This document shows, one piece after another, positions 13,463-53,869 of a DNA stretch of 64,000 nucleotides (positions are counted from its first letter, which is position 1; each line of letters begins with the position of its first letter). Origin of the DNA: Amorphochlora amoebiformis (Eukaryota > Cercozoa > Chlorarachniophyceae); assembly GCA_054601695.1 (NCBI GenBank), contig BAAHQB010000039.1:496001-560000 (forward strand). Direction: 5' to 3'. Below the pieces are notes generated by a model. The model was not told where the DNA came from, searched no databases, and was given only the letters and a program-made list of their open reading frames with translations. Both the position numbers and the translations under genes were made by a program.

Positions 13463-14274
13463 TACACACATATGTAAATATATACACATATATACACACA
13501 TACGTATATATATATATATCCGTACATATATGTAAAATATAATATATATATATATATATATATACCAAATATGTATATTACCAGCATAGTACTCATCTCC
13601 TGGAGTCGCCACGAGACACAGACCTTAACAATTAGAGACTTCTTAACTTTAGGGAGGGTTAGGGTTAGGGTTAGGGTTAGGGTTAGGGTTAGGGTTAGGG
13701 TTAGGGTTATGGTTAGGGTTAGAGTTAGGGTTAGGGTTAGAGTTAGGGTTAGGATCAGATTATTCAGCATGTCTTAGTCCGAGGACCATTGACTCCTCCA
13801 CAGTGTGGGGCTATTGTGGTTAGGGTTAAGGTTAGGGTTAGGGTTAGGATCAGATTATTCAGCATGTCTTAGTCCTAGGACCATTGACTCCTCCACAGTG
13901 TGGGGCTATTGTGGTTAGGGTTAGGGTTAGGGTAGGGTTAGGGTAAGATTAGGGCTAGGGTTAGGGTTAGGGTTACGGGTAGGATTAGGGTTAGGATCAG
14001 ATTATTCAGCATGTTTTAGCCCTAGGGCCATGCCACTTAGTGGGGCAGTTATGCTGGGAGCTAGGATTTGAGTTAGGGTTAGGGTTAGGGTTAGGGTTAG
14101 GGTTAGGGTTAGGGTTAGGGTTAGGGTTAGGATCAGATTATTTAGCACGTCTTAGTCCGAGGACCAGGTTAGGGTTAGGATTAGGGTTAGGGTTAGGTTA
14201 GGGTTATGGTTAGGGTTAGGGTTAGGGTTAGGGTTACCGAGGACAGGATGGTCTTCGACGAACCTTAGGGCAGC

Positions 14275-14355
<81 letters not shown>

Positions 14356-14649
14356 TTATGTATGTGTATAATGTATACGTATGTATGTATATATGATATA
14401 TGCATTTATTTCATATGTATACATGTTTAAAAATATATATATATGTATATATTATATTAGACATATCATATATATATATATATATAGAAATATATTGAAT
14501 ATTTTATATATTATACACATAACTAACATCGGTATATATGTATATCTATATATATATATATATATATATATTACATTTGTAACTATGATACGGAGATATC
14601 TATATTCAGAAATATACATATATATACACATATATATATATATATACAT

Positions 14650-14688
<39 letters not shown>

Positions 14689-14689
14689 T

Positions 14690-14755
<66 letters not shown>

Positions 14756-14864
14756 TAGATATGCTACCTCTGCTCCTGAGCCATGACCCACAAGGATAGT
14801 GTTTTCGTCTATTAATATATATAGTATATATATATATATAATATAATATATACATATATATATA

Positions 14865-14910
<46 letters not shown>

Positions 14911-14964
14911 GCATGTATACAGTATGTATAATATATATTTATGTATATATATATATAATATCTT

Positions 14965-15028
<64 letters not shown>

Positions 15029-15341
15029 ACATATATACATATACAAACACACACACACACAAATATATATATGTATGTATATATATATATATATTTGCAC
15101 GTTTATAACAAATACTCACATTTATATATTATTCACACATAGGCAAATAAAAATAACAACATATGTGATTACATCGATTATTAGACATGTATGTATATAT
15201 ATATATATATAATATCTTTATATATATATATATACATATATACATATAAGTATTTCTATTTGCAACATATGTGATTATATCGATTATTAGACTTACCCTA
15301 ACTACATTATTACGATGAATAATGATACCATAACATATATG

Positions 15342-15387
<46 letters not shown>

Positions 15388-15481
15388 CACATTTATACAT
15401 GGTTGCCATTAATTTAAAGATAGGGTAAAATATATATATATATATATAATACATACATATATATATATATACATATATATT

Positions 15482-15537
<56 letters not shown>

Positions 15538-15869
15538 TATATATGCTGAATAATCTGACCTCAACGTAATAACTCTCGTTCCTAACCCCTAACCCTAACC
15601 TTAACCCTAACCTTAACCCTAATCCTTAACCCTAATCCTAACCCTAACCCTCCTAACTCTAACCCCAACCCTAACCCTAGCCCTTACCCTAACCCTAACT
15701 CTAACCCTAACCCTAACCCTAATCCTAACCAGGTGTAAAACTTCGCATGGCATCAATCCTATATATATATATATATATATCTATGTATATACATATGTAT
15801 GTATTTAAAAATATGGGTATGTATATCTTGGTATATATATATATATATGTGTGTGTGTATGTACACATG

Positions 15870-15904
<35 letters not shown>

Positions 15905-15943
15905 ATATCTATGTATATAAAGATGTTCACACACACATATACA

Positions 15944-15980
<37 letters not shown>

Positions 15981-16240
15981 AACAAATAAATAAATTGGAC
16001 ATAAATAGACGTGTATATGGTAAAAGGTATCACAACATATGTAATTAAACCTAAACACATATGCAATTTATGTATATATGTGTATATATATGTGTATATA
16101 TATAATATTTACGTATATATGTGCATATATACATGTATATAATATATATATTATATATATATATACATATACATATATAGACTCACGTATGTCCTAAGGG
16201 TTGAAAATCTCTATATATTCACTCGCATATCTATCTATAT

Positions 16241-16304
<64 letters not shown>

Positions 16305-17285
16305 AGGTACGCTCCCATCTTTTAGTCATGGTTTCATAGGGGTTAGGAAGTCCTTTCATTAGCTCTACGGTACCTACGCATTAATAATACGTTAGCATGC
16401 ACCTAAGCACTACATACATTATGTAGCTACGTATATTACTAATTAGCATATATCTACACATTAATAATACGTTAGCATGCACCCAAGCACTACTAATACA
16501 TTAGCATGTAGCGACGTATATTACTACAATAGCATATACCTACGCATTAATAATACGTTAGCACTACTAATACATTAGCATGTAGCTACGTATATTACTA
16601 CATTAGCATATACCTACGCATTAATAATACGTTAGCATGGACCCAAGCACTACTAATACATTAGCATGTAGCTACGTATATTACTACATTAGCATATACC
16701 TACGCATTAATAATACGTTAGCAGTGTCCTAAGCACTACTAATACATTAGCATGTAGCTACGTATATTACTATATTAGCATATACCTACGCATTAATAGT
16801 ACGTTAGCAGTTTCCTAAGCACTACTAATACATTAGCATGTAGCTACGTATATTACTATATTAGCAGTTTCCTAAGCATTAGTAATACGTTTAACATGTG
16901 ACTAAGTGCATACGAATACATCGATATGTATTTAAGCATAGTAATACATTAGCATATACCTAAGCATTATTAATACGTTTAGCATGTAAGTGCATATCAG
17001 TACATCGATATGTACGTATGCATAGTAATACATTAGCATATACCTAAGTATTATGTATCCCTATACACATATACAGCATGTATCATATGTACTATAATTT
17101 ACATATATATATATATATATACAATACACATATATATATATATATATATACAGCAATATAGATGTATATATATCATATACACACACACACACATTATATA
17201 TATATATATATATACATACATATACATATACATATATGTATATATATATATATACATACATATATATATGTATATGTATACATAT

Positions 17286-17337
<52 letters not shown>

Positions 17338-17618
17338 GATATAAGATACCCGCTAGAAGAGTCCTGAACGCTCTGATACCATGTGTACATTATATATACA
17401 TATATATATATATATATATTATATATGTATGTGTGTATGTATATATATAAAAATATATATATTATATATGTATGTATATATATATATATATATATTAGAT
17501 ATAAGATGCCCTCTGGAAAAGAGTCCTGAACGCTCTGATGCCACGTGTACATTACATGTAAATGTGTATATATATATATATATGTATATAATATATATAT
17601 ATATATATGTAAATATGT

Positions 17619-17665
<47 letters not shown>

Positions 17666-18529
17666 TAGATATAAGATACCCGCTGGAAAAGAGTCCTGAA
17701 CGCTCTGATACCACGTGCCTGCTCCACCTTGTATTATACGTATGGAATATATCAAATAAATATATCAATATCTACAGGATTATATTGTATATACGTATGA
17801 ATATATTACGTAAATATATCGATAAGGACAAGATTCTATACTTCTAAGAAAACTTGCCATATTATATATACATATATATATATATATATATAATATACAT
17901 ATATACATATATACATATATATAATATATATATAAACATATATATATATATATATATACACACACATTCCATACATATACATACTGTATGTTTTCACTAA
18001 CTTTGACTAAACTTATTATGCGTAAGAATACATGCCATATATACATATATATATATATATGTATGTATACATATATTCAAATACTCATATACATACTATA
18101 TGTTAACACTAACCTTGACTAAACTTATTATGCGGCACGATCACAATCCGCACCCGCTTCTAAACAACCAACAACCAAAACCAATCACTTAAGCAACACT
18201 CCCCCTCTCTCTTCCCTCCGGAGAGTAACCCCCCCCCCCCCTCCTCCAAAAGACTAACCCTCTAATATCACCTCATCTGCATCCAGGGGAACCCCAGCCT
18301 CCTGGCTCTCGAACTTCATGCCCGAAATCCCGCCGCCGTCCTTGGAGACACCTGCCTTCGCCACTCCCGCGGGCCGAAAAGATCTTGAGGAGAAATAATT
18401 CAGCCGACGGGTAGAATGTGACCCATAAGCTCGAATGGCTGTTGGAAGTACGGGTTGCGAAAGGGAGAAGGGGAAGGCCGAGCCGGCAAGGAGCAGGACG
18501 GCTGTCAGACACGTGGCCGGGGCCATCAT
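10915..18529 (-). CDS. Gene B: RBBP9/YdeN-type serine-hydrolase homologue with plastid-type leader, probable pseudoenzyme
   Basis: Exons, 5' to 3' on the minus strand: 18529-18272, 18159-18114, 17718-17680, 16373-16304, 15758-15730, 14808-14768, 14274-14238, 13623-13582, 13080-13008, 11684-11630, 10959-10915. They total 735 nt (245 codons) with consistent phase; the last exon is not settled. Exon 1 gives a hydrophobic signal peptide ([20 protein letters not shown]) then a Ser/Arg-rich stretch. The mature part follows the RBBP9/YdeN order: VRIVIVP strand, [67 protein letters not shown] and ILQDRGVF. From memory, human RBBP9 uses Ser75 (GHSSG), Asp138 (DDP) and His165 (GHF). Here the elbow is GHGSG and the last motif GVF; Asp is kept. 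Introns hold telomeric arrays and satellites. Confidence 0.85.
11890..12165 (-). repeat. Two acceptor-side copies of gene B exon 11684-11630
   Basis: At 11900-11946 and 12109-12155 the minus strand repeats the exon from its acceptor through [11 protein letters not shown], with changes. Neither has a usable donor, while the 11684 copy does. Both lie upstream of the true exon on the minus strand. Confidence 0.85.
12375..13010 (-). repeat. Satellite built from the donor side of gene B exon 13080-13008
   Basis: Six or more units of about 60-90 bp carry 'tatatagatatatcaaaacct', the complement of the true donor region (GTTTTGATATATC). A fuller copy at 12379-12398 includes the exon end (aacctgtgaaataagtctat). 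Confidence 0.85.
13069..13395 (-). repeat. Satellite built from the acceptor side of gene B exon 13080-13008
   Basis: About 12 units of 25-30 bp repeat 'tctctctcctgacaaacaga'. On the minus strand each reads TGTCAG/GAGAGA, the true acceptor and first codons. Confidence 0.85.
13395..13435 (-). repeat. Donor-side copy of gene B exon 13623-13582
   Basis: The minus strand reads CCAGGGGATGAATACGATGC then GGTAATATA, a diverged copy of the exon end encoding PGDEYYA and its donor. It is downstream of the true exon. Confidence 0.8.
13653..14246 (+). repeat. Telomeric array with linker modules in a gene B intron
   Basis: TTAGGG units on the plus strand, interrupted by linkers at about 13752-13815, 13848-13910, 13990-14065 and 14130-14165. 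On the gene B strand the donor of exon 14274-14238 is GTAACCCTAACC, so the intron begins as telomeric repeat. Confidence 0.95.
15585..15735 (+). repeat. CCCTAA array starting at a gene B donor
   Basis: On the gene B strand exon 15758-15730 ends at a donor reading GTTAGGATTAGGG, so the first intronic bases are TTAGGG-type repeat. Confidence 0.9.
16375..17060 (-). repeat. Satellite built from the acceptor side of gene B exon 16373-16304
   Basis: About eight units of roughly 80-90 bp repeat 'tacctacgcattaataatac' and 'tagctacgtatattacta'. On the minus strand each contains the GCGTAG/GTA acceptor of the true exon. All lie upstream of that exon. Confidence 0.8.
17331..17560 (-). repeat. Two donor-side copies of gene B exon 17718-17680
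   Basis: At 17331-17388 and 17498-17553 the exon (tggtatcagagcgttcagga on the minus strand) recurs almost unchanged. Both lack the GAGCAG acceptor seen at 17719-17724, so only the 17718 copy can be spliced in. Confidence 0.9.
17975..18035 (-). repeat. Donor-side copy of gene B exon 18159-18114
   Basis: The minus strand repeats 'cataataagtttagtcaa' followed by AGTTAGT; the GT of the donor has become AGTT. It lies downstream of the true exon. Confidence 0.8.
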
Positions 18530-19299
18530 GGAAAAAATCGTTCGATATCTGATAATGACCAGATAGGATATTCTCTTACTATACGATATCTTATATCTCA
18601 GGATCAATATCTCACATATACTATCTAATAATATTAGCTCTTGAATGGCGGGCCGTTGGCGCCAGTTTGGCGGGTCTCTAGTTTGTACCGGGCTACTACC
18701 GGCTCTACTACCGGCATTCAGAAAGCATGAATAAGGTGCATTCACCCAAAGCTCATTTTTCGAATTTGTCGGCTTGTTGACATGGACATGGCGCAAAAGC
18801 CTCCTAAATTGGTATCCGACCACCATAAAGGCCGGGATTCCGGGCCATCAACCCGACAGTGGCAGGAAAACACCCCTAATTTCTCGGATCAGTTCGAAAT
18901 TATTTTGATGATTTCGCCTGTAATGGACTCAATGGAGCACAGACTGCATATGTTTTTCGAACCCACGGGATAGAAAACTTTGCAATTCATCATACCCCTG
19001 TGTTTTTCTTCCCCTTTTTTGGCTCTCTTTCTCGCCTTTTCCCTCTCGCCTTTTCCCTCTTTCCTTCCTTCCTTCCTTTATTTTGTCGGTTGAAGAGCTC
19101 CCACTGCGGGCTGTGCTCTCTTTCGTTCCGGGCCAACTTCCGGCGGGTATTGCTCAGAAGATATGTTGATATCCTTTTAAATATTTCGCAATATTGAATT
19201 TCTAATATGATATATATCAAACCTTTGATATCTTGAATGAGTATGGAAATATTTCCTAAAAATTCGGCTGTATTTGAAATCAGAATTTAAAGAGACTCA
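18530..19299. promoter_or_regulatory. Divergent intergenic region between genes B and C
   Basis: About 770 nt of mostly non-repetitive sequence separates the start of gene B (minus) from the start of gene C (plus). It contains a pyrimidine-rich stretch at 19005-19085 with a CCTT run, which could precede either transcript. The gene B frame stays open upstream to 18826, but that extension would put about 99 residues before the signal peptide, so the start at 18529 is preferred. No core promoter motif can be named. Confidence 0.4.
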
Positions 19300-28678
<9,379 letters not shown>

Positions 28679-28689
28679 CAATTAACAAA

Positions 28690-29000
28690 CTCCCCAACCC
28701 CCCCCCCCCCCTCTTTACCCCCTTTAGTTTTTTCTCTTTTTTACTTTCTCGCTCTGTGCCTCTTTTATAGTGTTTTTTTGTTACACATCTCTTTTTTTTT
28801 TTTTTTCTCTTTGTTTTTTTTTTTTTTTTTTTCTTTGTTTTTTTTTTTTTTTTCTCCGATCTTCTTATTTTTCTTTTTTTCCTCTGATCTTCTTTTTTTT
28901 TTTCCCTTTTGAGCTTTTTTTTTTTCTTTTTTGCCTCTGATCGTATTTTTTTTTTGTTACCCTCTCTGTGCGTTTCTCTCTGTGTGTTTCTTTCTGTCTG
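28690..29000 (+). repeat. Long polypyrimidine tract
   Basis: C13 followed by about 280 nt of T-rich and CT sequence between exons 28613-28669 and 29219-29276. It may reflect local expansion of an intron's pyrimidine tract. Confidence 0.85.
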
Positions 29001-29041
29001 TAGAGGACTATGTGTATATACATATATATATATATATATAC

Positions 29042-29093
<52 letters not shown>

Positions 29094-29155
29094 TACATAC
29101 ATATAATCTATACACATACATGTACATCTACGTGTATGTACATGTATAGATATGC

Positions 29156-29210
<55 letters not shown>

Positions 29211-29218
29211 ATGTATAG

Positions 29219-47676
<18,458 letters not shown>

Positions 47677-48045
47677 GAACAAAGGGAGCATATATGTATC
47701 ATGTCCCTGACACTTCGGAATGTCTTCGGCTCGCATACGCAGGAGATACTTATTGTCCAAATTATTGATACATCAGCGAACTTGAAGAGGTTTTCTAGTC
47801 TGTCTCTTTGAACATACACCAGTCAGTATACTAATACAGTATATAGATATGTAAACAGCATATACATAGACTTTATCAAATAACTTCGAGAACTTTGCTA
47901 CAGCCTACAGGCTTATAATATATAGGTGCTATTATTTTACATGTACCTATATTCTGGCGTACATGTACCAGATGTAACACGTTTACAATCTAGACAATTG
48001 TTACATACTTGTACCTTTAGTCCTTTATACATATATATATTGAAT

Positions 48046-48081
<36 letters not shown>

Positions 48082-48290
48082 CACAGTGTGTGTGTATATA
48101 TGTGTGTGTGTATATATATTGACAAATGACAATGTATGCAATATATGTGTGCATATGTTTTATATATTTTGATATATACATGTGTATATATATACATGTG
48201 TGTGTATATAGATGTGTATGTGTATATGTGTGTATATTTGTCGGCAGTGATTCGGCACTCCACTTGTCGCTCCGCGTCATATTATATATA

Positions 48291-48355
<65 letters not shown>

Positions 48356-50056
48356 CATATATATATATTTATATATATATATACTCTAGTAACTCGACCT
48401 ATATATATATCGCGTGATGCGTTGGTGCGCATCTTGAGAATAACACTATGAAGTTTGTAATTCTGAAGATGCGTACGTATACGTACGCACGCGTAAGTGT
48501 GTATGATCATGCATGATGTAGATGCTGGAGTGCACAAGAGATGCCATAATGGTCTAGAGACAAGATGGTGCGAAATCGTATTTTGCTATAATCTAGATAA
48601 TACGTATAACACCTAAGACACGTCCACTGGTAGTCTGGTGCGCATCAGTCCTGGGGTCATTCTTGTTGCATGGTAGCTAATACTAGCTGTACGTACGTAG
48701 GCAGTAGCAGTCTTGTCTTGAGACTAACTAGCTAAGTTGAGAGCCAAGCATCTTCTAGCTACCGCACAGCGTACGTAATGGCATATGTAATTATAATTAA
48801 TATTACTAGTATTATCTAGATTATACACACACACACATATATATATAGCATCTTGCATTCGAGAGTATAACGTACGCAATTAGCTTGATCAATTTCATCG
48901 ACTTAATTAAGTGTAGAAGTATCGTCACCAGCCTAGTCTAGTAGTATAAAGTGCGCATAAACCAGGTGCTCTAAGATAATAGCTAGTATCAACCTAGTCA
49001 ACGATTAATATATTATACGTATCTTAAAATCTGGATAATATAGAACTGTCTAGACTGTGGTCCTCGTATTGAGTGGTATTGAGTCATTTGACCAACTTCT
49101 TGATTGATTAGTTTGAACTTGCGGCATATCCTACGGACGCTACCATCCTGAAAAATGTGAGTGCTGCCTCGAACTGGGATCCTAAGTTAAGTTGTTGAAT
49201 CTCCCAACACCGAACTAATTCGAGAAAATCCGATAGCCAGCACAAACGAAGGAAAAATGCAAAGAATAAACAGAAACGTTTAATTTTTCACAAAATTTAA
49301 CTTTTCCCCTCCGTGTGTGAATGCATATAAATATATACACAATCGATTGCGCCATCGATTCGACCGCAGTCCAAAAGTATACAACAAAAAACAGAAGTCT
49401 GGAAAAAAAAAAATAAATTGAGCATAGACTTGTAATTTGCCTCCTAACTGTAATTTCGACGACCACTAGCTATCTTTCTCAGTGCCGACAAAGGAACTTA
49501 TGAAAAAATAAGAGATACAGAAAAATATGATCTAGTGTAATTTCCTAACTGGGGAAGGCAGGGGAGGAGAGAATTAGGTAAAAAATCCTGCAATGAAACT
49601 AGAAAAAAAGAGTTACAACAGCAAAAACAACATATTTTGTGTATAAGACGACGTTCCGGACGGGAAGTGAAGATGATAAAGCTGTGGCCACTGTTACGTC
49701 TTCGTATCTAATATATATCTGTCTCTTGTGCTATATGGAGGTGATTTTGCAAACTTCCCCTCCAGGTCCCTTGATAACTCTGTCACTTATGGGAGACTGG
49801 GACTGGGTAGTCTTTGCGCGCTCACGAGCCGCGCTAGGGCTTTTTATCGAGGAGCGAGAGACTCTCACGGGGTTATGTCCGGGAGTGATTGACCTGGATT
49901 GGGTGGGGATAGTTAACTCGATTATTTAAGTATCAAGTTTTTGAGCAGATTGAGGTCATTATTACCCTCCTGGCGGAGCCGTCAACCGTCGTTTGTGTGT
50001 TGTCCCTGAGACTGAAGGGCTATGTTTTATTTCCCCTGTGTACATGTATAATTATG

Positions 50057-50087
<31 letters not shown>

Positions 50088-50141
50088 ATAATGTACAATA
50101 TACAAATATGCATATTTAAAATGTGTATGAATGCGCGTACG

Positions 50142-50215
<74 letters not shown>

Positions 50216-50269
50216 ATAATGTACAATATACAAATATGCATATTTAAAATGCGTATGAATGCGCGTACG

Positions 50270-50351
<82 letters not shown>

Positions 50352-50466
50352 TATGTATGTATGTGTATATATGTACAATGTATATTGTCGGTGCGTAAAA
50401 TATGTTTGTATCATGACAAGATTTCTCGGGCGCCAGAAATTGGCAAGTTTATATACATACATATAT

Positions 50467-50497
<31 letters not shown>

Positions 50498-50504
50498 ATA
50501 GAAT

Positions 50505-50550
<46 letters not shown>

Positions 50551-50623
50551 TATTCAGTGTACACATAATAGGATTAAGTTGAATTATAAACAATATGAAG
50601 AATTATATACATGTATATATGCA
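47677..50623. other. Gene-poor unique sequence between convergent genes C and D
   Basis: It holds TA/TG microsatellites at 48035-48380 and 50050-50560, and otherwise non-repetitive sequence from 48400 to 50040. No exon chain could be built on either strand. An AT/GC-mixed palindromic patch (cgtatacgtacgcacgcg) lies near 48474. A 45-nt sequence around 50090-50150 is repeated at 50218-50275. Confidence 0.5.
49639..49929 (+). CDS. Weak 96-codon open frame in the C/D intergenic region
   Basis: A complete non-repetitive frame (starts MYKTTFRTGSEDD, ends LDWVGIVNSII) with no recognised domain. Its base composition is closer to the coding exons than to the repeats. It lies between the convergent ends of genes C and D, without visible splice partners. 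It may be chance. Confidence 0.2.
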   Translation: MYKTTFRTGSEDDKAVATVTSSYLIYICLLCYMEVILQTSPPGPLITLSLMGDWDWVVFARSRAALGLFIEERETLTGLCPGVIDLDWVGIVNSII

Positions 50624-52314
50624 CTAATATGTATATGATATACCCGGCCGAAGTGACAAGCTGTACTCCTTCCTGTTAACCTCCAACGGCGAGGTTCCTA
50701 ATAACCTGGGGACTCGCTTGGCTGGCGAGAAATCGCCAAGCACCCGAGATGTCGAAGAATGTTGTTGGACACCAAACTGCGGGGTTACGGCGGCAGAGGA
50801 ATTTATGCTAAATAGCTAATTAAGAAGTTTAGAAAACGCTTACCGCAGGTGTATGAGGGGTTCGTAGTCCACCTGGCGTGCGGGCGCCTCCCTGGAAGAG
50901 CCCAGGCGCGCTTTTGTTCAGTATATCATCACGTGGAGACGGTTTTTTCTTGTGCATGATCCGTGTCGGTCGTGTTATCGAGCTTCGGGAACTCCGGTTC
51001 TCCATCATGGCTAATTGAAGCTTGCTCTGGGAAAGGGAGATCCGCCTGGAGAAATCTGAGCTCTCTTTCGTCTCCAGCCCGGGGGCAGACTGCTTGCGAA
51101 ACGTGCCGATGGAGGAGGCGGAAAGGTAGCGTGGATGATAATGTTTAAGGACGGATGATTTAGGAGATATTCGGGAACGAGACCTAAGGGTTGGTTAGTT
51201 TACGGACACTCGGGTTTTCCTCCATGGGAAGGTACCTGGACATGCTCTTGCGCCTGGAAGCTGACCTTGTTCGTTCCTTTGGCCTCCACTGTACAGAGAC
51301 CCAGCTGTAGTACACTGGCCACGCCAGCAAAAAGCATAAAGCTAGGAATGAGACCACCTAACAAAACAATATTAAGGGTGACCAGCTCTTAGGCAGTGTA
51401 ACATGGTTACTGGTAACATCGTAATACCTCCAGAGCAAAGGTGTCGTTATCAAGTTGGTGATGATGGAGGCGAAAGAGGCTGAATTCGATCTCATACATA
51501 GAAATCCGGGTGAGCAACAGGCCTCCCACAATGAAGCAGACAGCCGCGACGCCGATGGTCATAATTATTAGACGGTTAAGCTTCTTAATGAGAGCCTTAA
51601 ATACCCCTGGAATAAGCTAGTGTGAATGTTCACAGTCTTGTTAAACTTGCCGAAAATTTACCGTGATCATTGATGGTTCGGTGGAAGCCTTCCTTTCTGC
51701 TGGATCGAAGCGCCTCCACTGTGTCCTGCTGCTGCTCCCGAACAAATACCATAGGCTTGAACGTGAATAGGCTCACGACCGAGAAGATGAAGAACTGGAT
51801 TGCCGTAAAAAGAGCTCCCGCGCTGCTGAACAAGGCGGAAATGAGCTCGGCAAGATCCATGCAGAACGCGAAGGCCGCCACTCCAACGCAGACATAGAAA
51901 ACTGGCTCGGGAACGTTCCGATTGCGAATTTTGGCCTGTGCCTCGAGAATATGATACAGTATAGTGCTCACGGAGACAATTACCGCGCTTTTGACCACCG
52001 TCCATAGTACGACCAACACCGCCGGATGATATATACCTAGAAAGAGATTGAGAAAAGGAATCAAAAAATGAGCCGGTAGCCCATGACGAAAGGGAACATG
52101 CGAATAAACGGGGAACACCGTAGCTTCGTTGCACGTCTACCGCCATTATTAAAAGGACGATCGATGAAAAGAAGTTGAGCCTATGAACCCACGCCTTACT
52201 CCGATTTGCCGTCTTGCCCTTTATAGCTTGCACGCCGGACAGATAAACGAGTACTAAAACGACGCATAATTGGACTACGTAAAATGCTATTAGGACCCCC
52301 CGGTCCATCGCCAT
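50624..52314 (-). CDS. Gene D: compact seven-transmembrane protein with basic Ser/Arg-rich tail
   Basis: Six exons: 52314-52119, 52036-51662, 51606-51428, 51357-51236, 51183-50844, 50776-50624. They total 1365 nt (454 residues plus TAG) and all phases agree. Introns are 82, 55, 70, 52 and 67 nt, with GTGTTC, GTAAAT, GTATTA, GTACCT and GTAAGC donors. Start chosen at MAMDRGV; an in-frame Met 12 codons upstream (52350) is possible. Seven hydrophobic segments follow: IAFYVVQLCVVLVLVYL, FFSSIVLLIMAV, VLVVLWTVVKSAVIVSVS, VFYVCVGVAAFAFCMDL, FTAIQFFIFSVVSLFTF, IIMTIGVAAVCFIVGGLLL and VSFLALCFLLAWPVYY. The last ~165 residues are a soluble tail rich in Ser, Arg and Pro, with possible phosphorylation sites. 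Removing the 52-nt intron 4 skips a TAG at 51186-51184. The last exon may instead splice at GTATATC (50643) into TA repeat. Confidence 0.85.
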
Positions 52315-52522
52315 GTTGCGTGCCCCCCTGGGTTGTTCGCTGCAGCACAAGCGAGCGTCAAGTGCCGTCGACTAACGCACGGCTGCAATGTGGGCGTTTT
52401 TTTGGGTACCCAAATATGTAGAGAACACTTGGGCGAAATTGCCGGGAAATACTAGGCCCAATAATAGTTTTCACGAAAAAATAATTTGTCGCACAACTGT
52501 CGACGGTTTCACTTTTGACTCG
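52315..52522. promoter_or_regulatory. Short bidirectional promoter region between genes D and E
   Basis: Only 208 nt separate the initiator codons of gene D (minus) and gene E (plus), with no TA or telomeric repeat. Both transcripts must start here, so a shared bidirectional promoter is inferred. No TATA-like or initiator motif stands out. Confidence 0.5.
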
Positions 52523-53076
52523 ATGGCGGCGGCGTTGGTGGTCACGTCCCTCGCGATCGTCTCCGGGCTGAGGTCCCCAGGCAATGACCTTAAAAGGTTG
52601 TTGGAATATTTTCGGGGGGTTGAGGTGGATGGGATGAGGAGTCTGATGTTTTTCTGCAATTTTTCGCTTTGGTTTGCAGTCTGGAGGTGGCAAATGCGAG
52701 CAGGAAAATTTCAGGTAATTTGATACAATTTTGCGATTGTGGCCGATAGAACCGTTGATTTGAGGTGATGATCAGCGTCGGCATTCTGCAACTATCTTCA
52801 GTTCGGTAGCGGGCATCTCCATCGGGTGCAGTACGAGCGGCATAAGCAGGAAGGGAAGACTATGGATATTTATTTGGTGGGATTATTTCCTTTTGCGGAT
52901 GTTGAATATGCATGTATTTGCATGTCTTGTGTACGCTTTGTGTGCATGTAAAATGTGTGCGCATGATATATACATATATATACATGCATATATATAATAG
53001 AGATTATGTTTCATGTAGGTATTAACAATATAAAATGCACATCGTATATATAATGCACATCGTAAATATTTAATAT

Positions 53077-53116
<40 letters not shown>

Positions 53117-53193
53117 GATATGTAAAATATATAAGTTTTTAAAGTATTTTTATATGAAGACACACACATACACACACACACACGTATACATAC

Positions 53194-53245
<52 letters not shown>

Positions 53246-53361
53246 AAAATATATATTTTTGTATATATGTATATATTTGTACATATATATTTGTACAAAT
53301 ATATACATATAATTATATTTATATTTATATATTAGATAAATATACATATAATATATATATT

Positions 53362-53416
<55 letters not shown>

Positions 53417-53758
53417 GTATATAAATGTATAAATAATTATGCAATATTTATTTAATATATATATATATATATTGAACAATTTATATACTTATATATATAT
53501 ATATATACCTACGTATATATGGATTATATATTACATTGCACATATTTCACATGTACATGCAATGCGCTCGTACATGCACATATACTTATAACGCATTAAT
53601 CCTCTTAGAACTGTGTAGGAGGGCTCAGTTTGGCCTCTGACGAAGAAGACGACGCCAACCCCAAGGCTTATAACCTGCCCCTTCCCCAAAACCAACCTGC
53701 CCACAAACTAAATTATTCCAACCGTAGCTTAACCCTGAGCTTATTATAGTATATATTG

Positions 53759-53809
<51 letters not shown>

Positions 53810-53837
53810 TTAAAAATTGTACATACATATTATACAA

Positions 53838-53869
<32 letters not shown>

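Noticed and set aside
49215-49466. 83-codon minus-strand frame with a hydrophobic start
   Set aside because: No splice partners, no recognised motif and AT-rich noncoding composition.
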